Shown here: piece after piece, positions 1 to 11,337 of the stretch
Layout: each line of letters opens with the position of its first letter
How positions within the stretch are numbered: the first letter of the stretch is position 1
The notes under the pieces: generated by a model
Told to the model about the DNA's origin: nothing
The model's input: the letters and a program-made list of their open reading frames with translations, nothing else
Databases searched by the model: none
Assembly: GCA_049724395.1 (NCBI GenBank)
Contig: JAUGWO010000097.1
Coordinates: forward strand, 124,001-188,000
From: Spongospora subterranea f. sp. subterranea
Lineage: Eukaryota; Endomyxa: Phytomyxea; Phytomyxea; Plasmodiophorida
Direction: 5' to 3'
Length of the DNA: 64,000 nt
Made by a program: the position numbers and the translations under genes

Positions 1-170
1 TACCCCCTGTCATCCACAGCAACGCTACCACAGTTATCATCACGTAGCAGTAATGCACTATGTTACCCCCTGTCATCCACAGCAACGCTACCACAGTTAT
101 CATCACGTAGCAGTAATGCACTATGTTACCCCCTGTCATCCACAGCAACGTTAATCACATAGCAGTAATG
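1..170. repeat. 63-bp tandem repeat, about 2.7 copies
   Basis: Copies start at 1, 64 and 127, each beginning TACCCCCTGTCATCCACAGC. The first two are identical over 63 bp; the third diverges and shortens after about 25 bp. The array may continue left of the window. It lies downstream of the 3' end of the minus-strand subtilase gene. No coding potential is seen in it, and 171-447 shows nothing I can name. Confidence 0.9.
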
Positions 171-447
171 TTGGACTGTACGAGTGATTATTATCCATAT
201 CCACGGTATCGTCGCTCATTATAACGAAATAATGTCGCAATGTGTTGAACTACCCAGGAAGCAGTGCCAAGCATCACCGCCTTTCTCACTTTGACTCTGT
301 TCTTTCCTGCGTGGAACAGGAACCGCTGAACCGGAATCAAACCCAATCTCATAGGAGTACCAGGTAAAGTTGGATTCCGGTAGCCAAGTTGAAATTAATC
401 GTGTTAGGAAGGCTGACCTTCAATATATATACCAATTTTATCAGTTT

Positions 448-3400
448 TTACCAAGCGCTGCTAAGATTGGATTCTCTACGTGAGGATCTGATAGGTGGTA
501 GATTATTTGCTATGACTGTTGGATTAGCGACCGGACCATGCACGGGAATTGTTTCGGATGCGGTGCGATGGTGCCTTGGACTGCCAGCTGCATTGACAGT
601 TGGAGTCTTCGTTGCGCTTGCTGATGTATAAGACTTGACAGCCTTTCCACTATGACTTCTCGAAAGGGATTTAGTATTAGCTGGCTTGGGAAGCGAGCTT
701 GGGCTGAATTGACCCATTGGGCCTGACATTTCATCATCGTCTTCATCCGCTCTTCGGCGTCTGTCAAATAGTTATTAACTATTCGGAACATGCTGTGTTC
801 CCAGTACCTTGTACAACACGAACTATCGTTCGATATTGCGCAATAACAACCACACACTCCCAACAGCAATGTGGTACCGGCAAACGCAGCGATTGCTATC
901 AAAATGACAGGATTTGTCTGTTCAATTGCGTCCAAAATTGTTTTAGGTGAGCTTGGTTGAATTGCGTCACTTGATGATGTCAAACTCTCGTCTTTATACC
1001 TGCATAATGCTAAGATCCACCCGTGTCGAGCCCTTCAAGGGCATTTACCTAGAAGACGGAATATATCCACCAGGGAACTCTTTTTGACATGATGATTGTA
1101 CAATGCGTCCTGTTGCGACCAACGCATACGGCTGAGTTGCTCTTATAGGCAATGATCGAGCGTTCACTTGAACAGTGATTTCCACTCCGGGCTGTATAGA
1201 TCCAGGTAAAACCACGCGCTCAACCGTGTTCACAGCGTCAAGTGACCCTAACTCATTGGCTATATCAAGGCGATCCTGTCAGAGATGCAACGAATTGTGA
1301 TGGAGCGACGACATACGATAATATATCGCGCTGGGATTATCACTTGTATTGACTGTGAGGTCCAGATTCTGAACCAGTTGGGTTGTCGCTTGTGATGACG
1401 AAGGGTAATCGGTCCAGACGAGGGTAAATCGTGGAGGATATGACGAATACAAATAACTGACACAAAATGTGTAGGAATGGGTCTGTTTAGATTTCAAAGA
1501 AGGATCAGAACCATTCACACCCTAACAAGTTCACCCGAATCAGTTCGACTCTCGTCCACAGCAATTATACCGAGCACAATCTTACCCGAGGAGCATAGGT
1601 GGTATGCTTGGCGGCATTATCGGCAAAGTTCAAGACTCGATTCAGTTTCAATCGGCCGAAACCTTGGTATTTATCGGGTGCACTGTTATCAGCGATTACT
1701 TGTGTATCCAGATAATCTTTGTTGATGTATCTTCTTCTCCTGATTTCGAACGAACCCGATATCGCTAATGCTTTCAGCAAGGCGGCCGACGGATTGATAG
1801 CTGCAGACAGATTCTGGACCCCTTTGGCGAGATAGCCTTGCATCAAATATTGCCTAACCAGGTCTACAACCGGTGTCATGTCAGGAACTTGGCCAACCTC
1901 CTATCCCTGTGAAACTGCTTACGTAAATGGGATGCAACATGTGGTGCCGCCATTGAAGTCCCTTGATCGATATACAGATCTGAACTTTCCGACCCATTGC
2001 AATACCGGCTGGCGCTGACTATTTTCAAACCAGGTGCCACAAGGTCGGGCTTAATCCGGCCATCTTGTGTAGGACCAACGCTGGAGAATTCGGCCTATTG
2101 GAACAAGGGTCAACTACCGGTGGAAATAGCAATTGACAACAAAATTTACAAGATCGTCTTCAATACCATTCCCCCATGACTTCACGATACCGCATTGGGA
2201 CGAGCTGGAAAACGAACTTGCCCCGCAGTAGGTGTCGTCGAACATATTCGACGACGATGAGGTGGCGCCGACGGCGACAACGTTCTTCGAGGTGGCAGGT
2301 GGTGTCAAGTTCATTGAGCCGTCCGAGCCTTGGTTCCCGGCGGCAAACACGATCAACATATCTGGGTAGTCCCAGACAAATCTGTCGATATCGCCGCAAG
2401 CCAACTGTACAATGCCATGGATTTGGCGATGCCGAGAACAGCAGAGCGATGTGATTTACAGTATATGTGCCCAGCTCAGCCGGATCCTTGGAGCCCCAGC
2501 TATTCGAGCTGATCCGCGCCCCAACGCTATACGAATATGGCAGATAGTTCGTGGACAAGGTCACTGGCAGGCCAATCGTATCGCCTTTTTGAATATCGAA
2601 GAACGCCACTCTGGCGTCAGATGCAACGCCGTTGAACTTGCTGAGTGATGAAGATCCTAAGACCTTGCCTGCTAGCGTCCCCGATACGTGTGTTCCATGC
2701 CCATTATTATCATTTGAGTCCCCAGAAGTCGGTATGATATACTGAGCAATCTTCCTGTGATTTCCTGTCACCGCCTTTGAGCTATTGTAAACGTTGGTGG
2801 CTACATAAGCGTAGGGAACATTGTGTTCAGGGTCATGAAAGAAGCAACTTCTCGCATCAATACCAGAATCGCTGACACCGATAATGGAATTTTGCCCAGT
2901 GATGCCTGTCATGACACAATCAGTCGTTGAACAGAAATATCGTGAAATATTGGACAATAAATCTCATACCGTGCTTATCGAATAATAACGCATCATTATC
3001 TAGGCCGCTGGGTTCATCGTTCTGTATCAACGAGCGCGCCCAATAGTTGTTGAGGCTGAACGTTTCCCGACGATGCACATACATGACCTCGGGGCGTCGA
3101 GCCAGCCATTCCGTGACCACTTCGAGATCCGACTCAGTGGCAATCGAAACACCGTTCAACGTGATATTCCATATGCGTATTCGGCTGAGCTGATGAGGTT
3201 CTGCACTGAAGCGACAGTGGATTTCCAATTCCGCCAACGCGGTCCATGAGCCTGCCAATGCTTCAAGAGACGACAGCGATGACGTCGAACTAGTTTTGGG
3301 TAATTGGATAATCAGTTCAGGTAAATCAGCTTTCGATTCCGAATCCAGTGCAAGAAAGGTTTTGGCGCCAGATGAGCTCTGGTGTTTGAAAGTCGTATCC

Positions 3401-3792
3401 CATTCCCCTACCCATACAACACCAGGGACGTTTTGAATCGCCTGGACGGTGCTAGGATTGGTGAAGACGACGAATGAATTATGGGGTATGTACTCGTCAA
3501 GGCTGTTGTCAATGAGGACCTCCACCGCTGTTCTAGCTTCCTCTGATATGGGCTCGGCAAACTGTACGATGAAATGGTCTTTGTCGTCTGCACTCAAAAC
3601 AGCGAATGATAGTTTGACGGGGTTGGCGATTGTCGTATCAATAGTTGCCCTAGCCAGAAGCAACATGCGAGAGTTGTCAACGGCGTCACTGAATTCGACC
3701 CAGCGATCCGGATTGTAGTACCCATTCCCAGCTCCGGCAGCGAAAAACACTCTGATACTGACACAAACCAAAACTAGGACCAAACGCCCCAT
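448..3792 (-). CDS. secreted, membrane-anchored subtilisin-like serine protease (S8, Kp43/TagA-like)
   Basis: Peptidase S8. Hand splicing gives nine exons (3792-2970, 2905-2460, 2404-2150, 2094-1923, 1863-1586, 1521-1317, 1259-1049, 999-808, 760-448) that sum to 965 codons, a 964-aa protein. It starts with a hydrophobic signal peptide, then a pro-region of about 240 residues holding a YIPHNSFVV motif. The catalytic triad is visible: Asp in GVSDSGID (about 287), His in NGHGTHVSG (about 344) and Ser in GTSMAAPHVA (about 555), with the oxyanion Asn in FAAGNQG and the conserved FSSVGPTQDGRIKPDLVAPG. A C-terminal beta-sandwich (LVWTDYP, NLDLTV, NTVERVVLP) follows, then one membrane helix near 826-848 and a basic Ser-rich tail. 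This order resembles Kp43-type bacterial enzymes and the protease part of Dictyostelium Tag proteins. The protein should sit on the cell surface with the protease outside. Introns are 47-64 nt. Confidence 0.93.
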
Positions 3793-4483
3793 ATTTTACC
3801 GAAAAAATGGGAGTTGTTGCTATAATGGTGCAGCACATAAAGGACTCGAGTACCGCTGAGCGATCCAGAGGTACGATCGTATTGTACGTCGGGGCCAGGG
3901 CATATGTATGTACAGAGCATGTGGAGCTGTTTGTATTGATTTCCCAAAACACCCATGTCTGAACTGTGCGGGTGGAGGGCGTGTTGTTCATCAACAGCAT
4001 CTCGGATTTGCCAAGTTGATCTCAATCCGTAATGGAGGTTTTAGGACGTAGCCCAACTTAGATACGTAATCCACGAAAACGGGACTGCCAAAATGACAGA
4101 TGAGTAAAAACGAACTGGAAAAGTCAGGATCTGAACCTGACAGATACCCAGATTATATTCCGCCTTGATTTTTTGTGTTCATTTACACAAAGATATGGAT
4201 AAAATATTACCAGTGGAAATCAGTTCGTCGGAAAGTGATAGGATAATTTGCGCACTTGTCACATCATGGATTTTGGCAAAACGATGCACGGATCCGATTT
4301 CCGCTGTTGCAGGTGCGAAGTGTTGCCCGGCGACAATGCCCTGTTCATGTATTTTCCTAGTAAAAACAATTCTAGAAAAACGCCCTTCTCTAATTCGCAA
4401 AAGGAACAGAAAGAGACGAATCGAAACGTTTAACGAAACGTTTAAACAGGTACGGATCATAAAGAGCGGATATCGGGTGTAGG
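3793..4483. other. intergenic region upstream of the subtilase
   Basis: No open frame here shows a recognisable domain; short frames overlap on both strands. A small inverted motif built on AACGTTTAACGAAACGTTTA lies near 4425-4446, just before the minisatellite. The promoter of the minus-strand subtilase should lie in the left part of this stretch, but I see no clear core element. Confidence 0.5.
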
Positions 4484-6990
4484 ACGGGTAACGGGTGTAG
4501 GACAGGACGGGTAACGGGGTAGGTAGGACGGGTAATAGGACAGGACGGGTAACGGGGTAGGTAGGACAGGACGGGTAACGGGTGTAGGATAGGACGGGTA
4601 ACGGGTGTAGGATAGGACGGGTAACGGGTGTAGGATAGGACGGGTAACGGGTGTAGGACAGGACGGGTAACGGGTGTAGGATAGGACGGGTAACGGGTGT
4701 AGGACAGGACGGGTAACGGGTGTAGGATAGGACGGGTAACGGGTGTAGGACAGGACGGGTAACGGGTGTAGGATAGGACGGGTAACGGGTGTAGGACAGG
4801 ACGGGTAACGGGTGTAGGATAGGACGGGTAACGGGTGTAGGATAGGACGGGTAACGGGTGTAGGATAGGACGGGTAACGGGTGTAGGACAGGACGGGTAA
4901 CGGGTGTAGGATAGGACGGGTAACGGGTGTAGGACAGGACGGGTAACGGGTGTAGGATAGGACGGGTAACGGGTGTAGGACAGGACGGGTAACGGGTGTA
5001 GGATAGGACGGGTAACGGGTGTAGGACAGGACGGGTAACGGGTGTAGGATAGGACGGGTAACGGGTGTAGGACAGGACGGGTAACGGGTGTAGGATAGGA
5101 CGGGTAACGGGTGTAGGACAGGACGGGTAACGGGTGTAGGATAGGACGGGTAACGGGTGTAGGACAGGACGGGTAACGGGTGTAGGATAGGACGGGTAAC
5201 GGGTGCAGGACAGGACGGGTAACGGGTGTAGGATAGGACGGGTAACGGGTGTAGGATAGGACGGGTAACGGGTGTAGGTAGGACGGGTAACGGGTGTAGG
5301 ATAGGACGGGTAACGGGTGTAGGATAGGACGGGTAACGGGTGTAGGATAGGACGGGTAACGGGTGTAGGATAGGACGGGTAACGGGTGTAGGATAGGACG
5401 GGTAACGGGTGTAGGACAGGACGGGTAACGGGTGTAGGATAGGACGGGTAACGGGTGTAGGACAGGACGGGTAACGGGTGTAGGATAGGACGGGTAACGG
5501 GTGTAGGACAGGACGGGTAACGGGTGTAGGATAGGACGGGTAACGGGTGTAGGACAGGACGGGTAACGGGTGTAGGATAGGACGGGTAACGGGTGTAGGA
5601 CAGGACGGGTAACGGGTGTAGGATAGGACGGGTAACGGGTGTAGGACAGGACGGGTAACGGGTGTAGGATAGGACGGGGTAACGGGTGTAGGACAGGACG
5701 GGTAACGGGTGTAGGATAGGACGGGTAACGGGTGTAGGACAGGACGGGTAACGGGTGTAGGATAGGACGGGTAACGGGTGTAGGACAGGACGGGTAACGG
5801 GTGTAGGATAGGACGGGTAACGGGTGTAGGACAGGACGGGTAACGGGTGTAGGATAGGACGGGTAACGGGTGTAGGATAGGACGGGTAACGGGTGTAGGA
5901 TAGGACGGGTAACGGGTGTAGGATAGGACGGGTAACGGGTGTAGGATAGGACGGGTAACGGGTGTAGGATAGGACGGGTAACGGGTGTAGGACAGGACGG
6001 GTAACGGGTGTAGGATAGGACGGGTAACGGGTGTAGGACAGGACGGGTAACGGGTGTAGGATAGGACGGGTAACGGGTGTAGGACAGGACGGGTAACGGG
6101 TGTAGGATAGGACGGGTAACGGGTGTAGGATAGGACGGGTAACGGGTGTAGGACAGGACGGGTAACGGGTGTAGGATAGGACGGGTAACGGGTGTAGGAC
6201 AGGACGGGTAACGGGTGTAGGATAGGACGGGTAACGGGTGTAGGACAGGACGGGTAACGGGTGTAGGATACAGGACGGGTAACGGGTGTAGGATAGGACG
6301 GGTAACGGGTGTAGGACAGGAGGATAGGACAGGACGGGTAACGGGTGTAGGATAGGACGGGTAACGGGTGTAGGATAGGACGGGTAACGGGTGTAGGACA
6401 GGATAGGACGGGTAACGGGTGTAGGATAGGACGGGTAACGGGTGTAGGACAGGACGGGTAACGGGTGTAGGATAGGACGGGTAACGGGTGTAGGATAGGA
6501 CGGGTAACGGGTGTAGGACAGGACGGGTAACGGGTGTAGGACAGGACGGGTAACGGGTGTAGGACAGGACGGGTAACGGGTGTAGGATAGGACGGGTAAC
6601 GGGTGTAGGATAGGACGGGTAACGGGTGTAGGACAGGACGGGTAACGGGTGTAGGACGGGTAACGGGTGTAGGATAGGACGGGTAACGGGTGTAGGATAG
6701 GACGGGTAACGGGTGTAGGACAGGACGGGTAACGGGTGTAGGATAGGACGGGTAACGGGTGTAGGACAGGACGGGTAACGGGTGTAGGACAGGACGGGTA
6801 ACGGGTGTAGGATAGGACGGGTAACGGGTGTAGGATAGGACGGGTAACGGGTGTAGGACAGGACGGGTAACGGGTGTAGGACAGGACGGGTAACGGGTGT
6901 AGGACAGGACGGGTAACGGGTGTAGGACAGGACGAGGGTAACGGGTAACGGGTAACGGGACGGGTAACGGGTAACGGGACGGGTAACGGG
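4484..6990. repeat. G-rich 23-bp minisatellite, roughly 105-109 copies
   Basis: The plus strand repeats a 23-bp unit that contains GGACGGGTAACGGGTGTA. Most units differ only by C or T in GGAYAGGAC, and C- and T-type units alternate over long stretches, giving a 46-bp higher-order repeat. A few copies are shortened or merged (for example near 6250-6330). The right edge (6935-6990) decays into shorter GGGTAAC and GGGAC modules. The unit has no stop codon in any frame on the C-rich strand, so the 850-codon open frame on the minus strand is a by-product of the repeat. The paired GGG runs in every unit could form G-quadruplexes, which is inference. Confidence 0.97.
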
Positions 6991-7165
6991 TGTAGATTCC
7001 CCTCCTCAACTACAGAATGTCTCGATATGATACCGGAGAGCCATTAACTTGAAATACATTAACCAGACGCCGATCTGCGAGTATCGAGATCCCCAGCCCA
7101 ATCAGAGTCGGAATATCCAGTAATTGTAACTACTGATGTATCGGAACCCCAATGTACCAGTCCCA

Positions 7166-8090
7166 CTAAGATACATAAATACTGGTTCGAAGTGAAATAC
7201 ATAGGTCCTGGGTCTCCTGCACACATATCTCGTGCCACTTCACCAACTGTATGATATATCTGACCTTGTATGTCAACAACCAGATCAGATGACTAACAGC
7301 AGATTGATAGTCAATGCGTTGTTGTTCAAGTCGCACAACTTCACGATCATTATCAGTCTGTGGACACGTTAGCTTCGTTAGCTTAATATCACTTGCCGAT
7401 GGAGTTGGCTGCCGAGTAGAGTTGTTCATTTCATACAACTCCAGTTTGTGATACTTTCCTTGATGAATCAATACACCATTGTTTGGTCGATCAATTTGAA
7501 TTCCCAAACATTCTGACAGGTCTCCTCCAATATCAGACATCTTGGTGTCAACGCTTTTTCGAATGTCATTCATCATGGTAGATGCCCCACAATCGGCAAT
7601 CATCAACATATAAACCAAGAACAACAAACTGATCATCCTTGCGCGTGATATACAAACAGGTAGTCGACTTGATACGTGCAAAGCCCTGGTCATTAGTCAA
7701 GAAGGGAATCCATCAACTTATGCCGCTTATACGGTGCGTGTTTAAGACCATTTAAAGACTTGAATATTTTGGCAAATTTTGTTGGAGATTGATATCCTTG
7801 GGGCGCTTTGAGATATTTTTTCGGATAATGATGCATTGGCAAACGCAGTAACCACATCCATCTGTATAGAGATGATGCTAGGGACAGAGCCAACATCAGT
7901 TTCAGTATCTCTGCTCTCGTAACTGGTGCATAAATCTCACTGTACTGGCGGCCAAACTCCTGCTTGTATCCTTAACGAGGCGCGCCTTGAACCGACCACA
8001 AGACGTCCCCTCTGGATTGGGTTCGATCATCCATGAAGAGTCAACTGGAGTGTCCCTCATATTCACATGTTTTACCCGTGAAAATCCATC
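7166..8090 (-). mobile_element. Ty1/copia retrotransposon fossil (reverse-transcriptase part)
   Basis: Translated minus-strand pieces match copia reverse transcriptase order: a FKARLV-type segment, a SLNGLKHAP segment (family form SLYGLKQAP), then a segment with the LGIQI and GVLIHQGKY motifs and the downstream LIWLL region. The element is broken, with several breaks, and keeps only part of pol. I see no long terminal repeats, gag or integrase that I can support. It looks old. It lies beside a tRNA-like stub and a fold-back element, so this block has taken repeated insertions. Confidence 0.75.
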
Positions 8091-8105
8091 TCGTACCAAC
8101 AGGTT

Positions 8106-8165
8106 GTGCTCCAGACGGGATTCGAACCCGCGCCCCATCCTGACCTGGTTGCCACAGCTGAGCAC
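8106..8165 (-). other. tRNA-like stub with a box-B/T-arm motif
   Basis: On the minus strand GCGGGTTCGAATCCCGT forms a perfect T-arm-like hairpin and contains a Pol III box B. The ends GTGCTC and GAGCAC can pair over 6 bp like an acceptor stem. The whole is only 60 nt, with no clear D-arm or anticodon arm, so it is not a standard tRNA. It may be a degenerate tRNA or the tail of a tRNA-derived SINE, or the match may be chance. Confidence 0.3.
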
Positions 8166-8244
8166 CGATTAGATAAGCTCTCGCAGGGATCGAGGCCTGC
8201 GTCTGTCAATGCTGCCGAGTTCAGCAGGATCGTTATCGACACAT

Positions 8245-8590
8245 CACGTCAAGAGCTACCCGACGTCATTGGAAAAATCGCATAACTGCCAAAAAATCCG
8301 TATTGATATGCACAAATGTGAGCGCGATCACGAGAGAGAGAGATGGATTGCACGACGCCCATCATTCGATAAATTGTACGCAGTCGCCCATCATCCAATG
8401 AGAATATCGATGGCAAACCAATTTCTCAGCTTGATGATGGGCGACTGTGTGCAATTTATCGAATGATGGGCGTGCGTGCAATTTGCGAGTTTCCATCTCT
8501 CTTCGTGATCGCAATCACATATATGCGCGCGTATCAATAAGGAAGGTGGCATGTATTAGATTGTCCAATGACGTCTGTAGCTCTTGACGT
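8245..8590. mobile_element. fold-back (long inverted repeat) MITE-like element, about 346 bp
   Basis: Left arm 8245-8403 and right arm 8423-8590 are near-complementary along their length, separated by a spacer of about 19 nt. The left arm starts ACGTCAAGAGCTAC and the right arm ends with its complement. Both arms carry CCCATCATTCGATAAATTG and, further out, CGATCACGA next to a GA-rich run. The arms differ at scattered positions and small indels, so the element is old. No obvious target-site duplication is seen. There is no coding frame; a non-autonomous DNA transposon is the likeliest origin. Confidence 0.8.
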
Positions 8591-9579
8591 ACCAGTTCAT
8601 CCATCTGCAATTGAAGTTGTTTGCCTCACAATGAGACTTTGACCTTGTTATCCTTATCCAGCGCTCCGACTTTTTTTACTTTTTTTATTATCTCGGTGAC
8701 GTCACAACCATTTGTATACATCCGTCCCGAACCCTCATAAGAGACTCTTTTACTTTGACTTTGAAAAACAAGCATCTTGCATCACAAAAGAGCTACACGT
8801 ATTTCTCTGATTTGTGACAAAATTTCCTTCCAGAAGTCAACAGCCCCCAGTTTTCGATTCAAACCCTTTTCGCACCATTGGTCGCTTGAAATGCTCAATT
8901 ATCGTTCTTGAAGCTTCTCCATATTTGCATTGTACAAGTTCTGTTAACTCTTGTTGTCCTATAATAACGCACCGCACCCATTACATATTTTAAATCATAA
9001 CGAGAAGCATACTTCGCCAAGTATTTGTTTTGTATTAGACTTCCTTTGTACTCGCAAGATACATAACAAATGCAACCAAGTTGAGTTTTGAAATCTACTG
9101 AAACAGCAGGAAAAGTCGTGTCAACTGAGGGGAACAACGAAGTAAAACCTGTGAACACACATCCAAACTGGAAAATTCATAAATCGCCAAGCATATTCAA
9201 CGGCGATGTGCGTCATTAGAGTGAGTTTATTCGTGAAACTTCGCTAGCCTCATTGATCAAGTGTGATAGCCTAACCTCAGATGGGATCAACGCCAAGAGG
9301 CTTTGAAGAAGTCATTCTTTATATACGACGTAGTCAAAGGTTAACCATCGAATAGAGACGAATTGTCTATGCAAACCTTGCCGCTTTCAAGGTCGGTCAA
9401 GACAAACCTTTATTGTTGTAAGCGCTGGATGATTCTCATTATTGTTGTGGGACCCATAAAGGCTTTGGCCAACGGCCGATCGATACAGTACACTACTTCT
9501 GTAGAAGACACTGTTCATATTCTTTACTGATACCCGCAAATGGTATATTGACATCCCTTAGGTTGTTTTCGCTCGGGGG
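8591..9579. other. intergenic, AT-rich
   Basis: This stretch has T-rich runs near 8670-8690. A minus-strand open frame of 87 codons (8895-9158) shows no domain I recognise; a faint resemblance to transposon sequence is too weak to support. The promoter of the PP2C gene should lie just left of 9580. Nothing else is identified. Confidence 0.5.
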
Positions 9580-11257
9580 ATGGACACGTTCACGAGTCCC
9601 GATCTATACGAAGGTGATGGTCCACCGCCGACTACTGACAAATTGAATTCGCGGCAAAAGGAAGATCTCGCCGATGATAAGGCTCTTCCGTCAGCGGACG
9701 AATTGAACCCAAAAGAGACTTCGGGCGATGACCAGGGTCTATTCCCGCACCATTGCAGAACCGTTAGTCCCGAGTTCGAGGCGTCTATCGAAGTTCGGAA
9801 GCCGGCGGGTGATCGTAGCCAAGTCTATCAGGACGTGGCCAGCCCGGATGTACCCGTACCCGACGCCGTCCCCGTAGTGCCATCCCACGCTGTGGCGTTC
9901 CAACGTTCCGAGCGTAGATCATTGAGCGCAGCACGGCCACATGGGTTGCCCGACTCAACGCCATCGTTACACAGTGTTAAAGTGGCCAATCTGACGTTAC
10001 AGTCTGGTATCGTTATCACATCATCTCAATAATGTTCGTCGTCTTGGTCTCATTGCTTTATTGATCGGTGAAGGTTATTATGGAATGCAAGGTCGGCGGC
10101 CGACAATGGAAGACTTTCATACCCAGATTCAAGATCCAGACCTTAACAAGTTCGTTGCGTCTGTATCTTGCCGATTGACACTGTCTCACTTCCTTGCTTA
10201 TCAGCATCGCAGCAATGCCGAATGGGCCAGAACTAACGCATAGGAGCTTTTTTGCCATTTTCGATGGTCATGGAGGCCCTTGGTGTGCTGATTACTGTTC
10301 AAGGACAGTCCATCAGAATCTAGTCAACCACAGCGCATTTAGGGGGACGTCGTCTACCCCTCTAGTAGAGTCCATTATCATGGCAGATGCCGCATTCTGC
10401 AATATAGTTAGGTAACAGAATGGTCGTCGTCGAGTTCATTGAGATTGATGTGGATTTACAAAAGGAGTAAAGGCCTGAATGATAGCTCAGGAACAACTGC
10501 CATCATAGCCTATATTGTAGATGATCATCTAATGGTAGCAAACGTTGGAGATTCACGGGCAGTCCTATGTCGAGGAGGTTTGCACCATAATAGTGCCTAA
10601 TAGCGTTAAATATTGACCTACGTTTTTTCTTAGGATCATGTATTGCATTGTCGTCCGATCATAAACCGAATAGAAAGGATGAAAAATCCAGAATAACGAG
10701 CTCGGGAGGATTCGTCGGCCGGTCTTTGCAAGAAGCAAAATCAAGCTCTTCTAGGAGCATAGGAGGAGAGATGCTTTCTCAGGCGATCTCGACATGCTGC
10801 TCTTCAGGTGGATATGGATACCCACCCATATCGAGTATATCCAGGTGTTGGATCAGAATTGTTTCCTGTAAGCAATTGCTCATCATTGACTTCCAGGGGG
10901 CCTAGCAATATCACGAAGCATTGGGGATCTAGAGATGAAAGCATCTAGATTAGTGATTAACACTCCAGAAATCGTAGAGGTTGGCATATATGGCTTATCA
11001 GTTATCAGCGCTTTTTTGTTTAATTCTGTTGCTAGTTGAAACTGACACACACAGACGAGTTTATAATTCTTGGGTGTGATGGAGTATGGGACGTCATGTC
11101 TAATGAAGAAGCCATTGAACACGTTAGGGCATTCCGAAAAAGGGTCGGAGAACATCCGATGGAGGCAGCAAAGTACCTGGCCAACATGTCCTATGCTGCC
11201 GGCAGCACCGATAACATTTCGGTATTAGTAATCTTTTTCAAAGACAGTACGAAATAA
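9580..11257 (+). CDS. PP2C-type (PPM) serine/threonine protein phosphatase
   Basis: Eight exons give 401 or 412 codons. About 140 acidic, Pro-rich N-terminal residues precede a complete PP2C domain. Metal-binding and core motifs appear in order after splicing: [87 protein letters not shown] and [13 protein letters not shown]. Asp residues of the DGHGG, GCDGVWD and TDN motifs are the usual manganese/magnesium ligands and are all present. Introns are 10007-10073, 10150-10243, 10412-10464, 10578-10633, one uncertain intron (10714-10807 or 10722-10782; both keep frame), 10845-10896 and 10980-11035. The enzyme should dephosphorylate Ser/Thr proteins; its substrate cannot be told. It converges on U2SURP with 80 bp between stop codons. 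Confidence 0.92.
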
Positions 11258-11337
11258 ATTAATATGATTTATGATCCATTGACGGAATTCATGTTGGAGC
11301 AATAAATAGTGGCATATGATGCAGTAAACAATTGCAA

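Noticed and set aside
4457-7009. 850-codon Pro/Arg/Tyr-rich open frame on the minus strand
   Set aside because: It is the 23-bp minisatellite read on its stop-free strand; codon frame changes from unit to unit, and no promoter or splice context is seen.
8895-9158. Minus-strand 87-codon frame as another transposon piece
   Set aside because: Resemblance is too weak and no conserved motif is visible, so it is left as intergenic.
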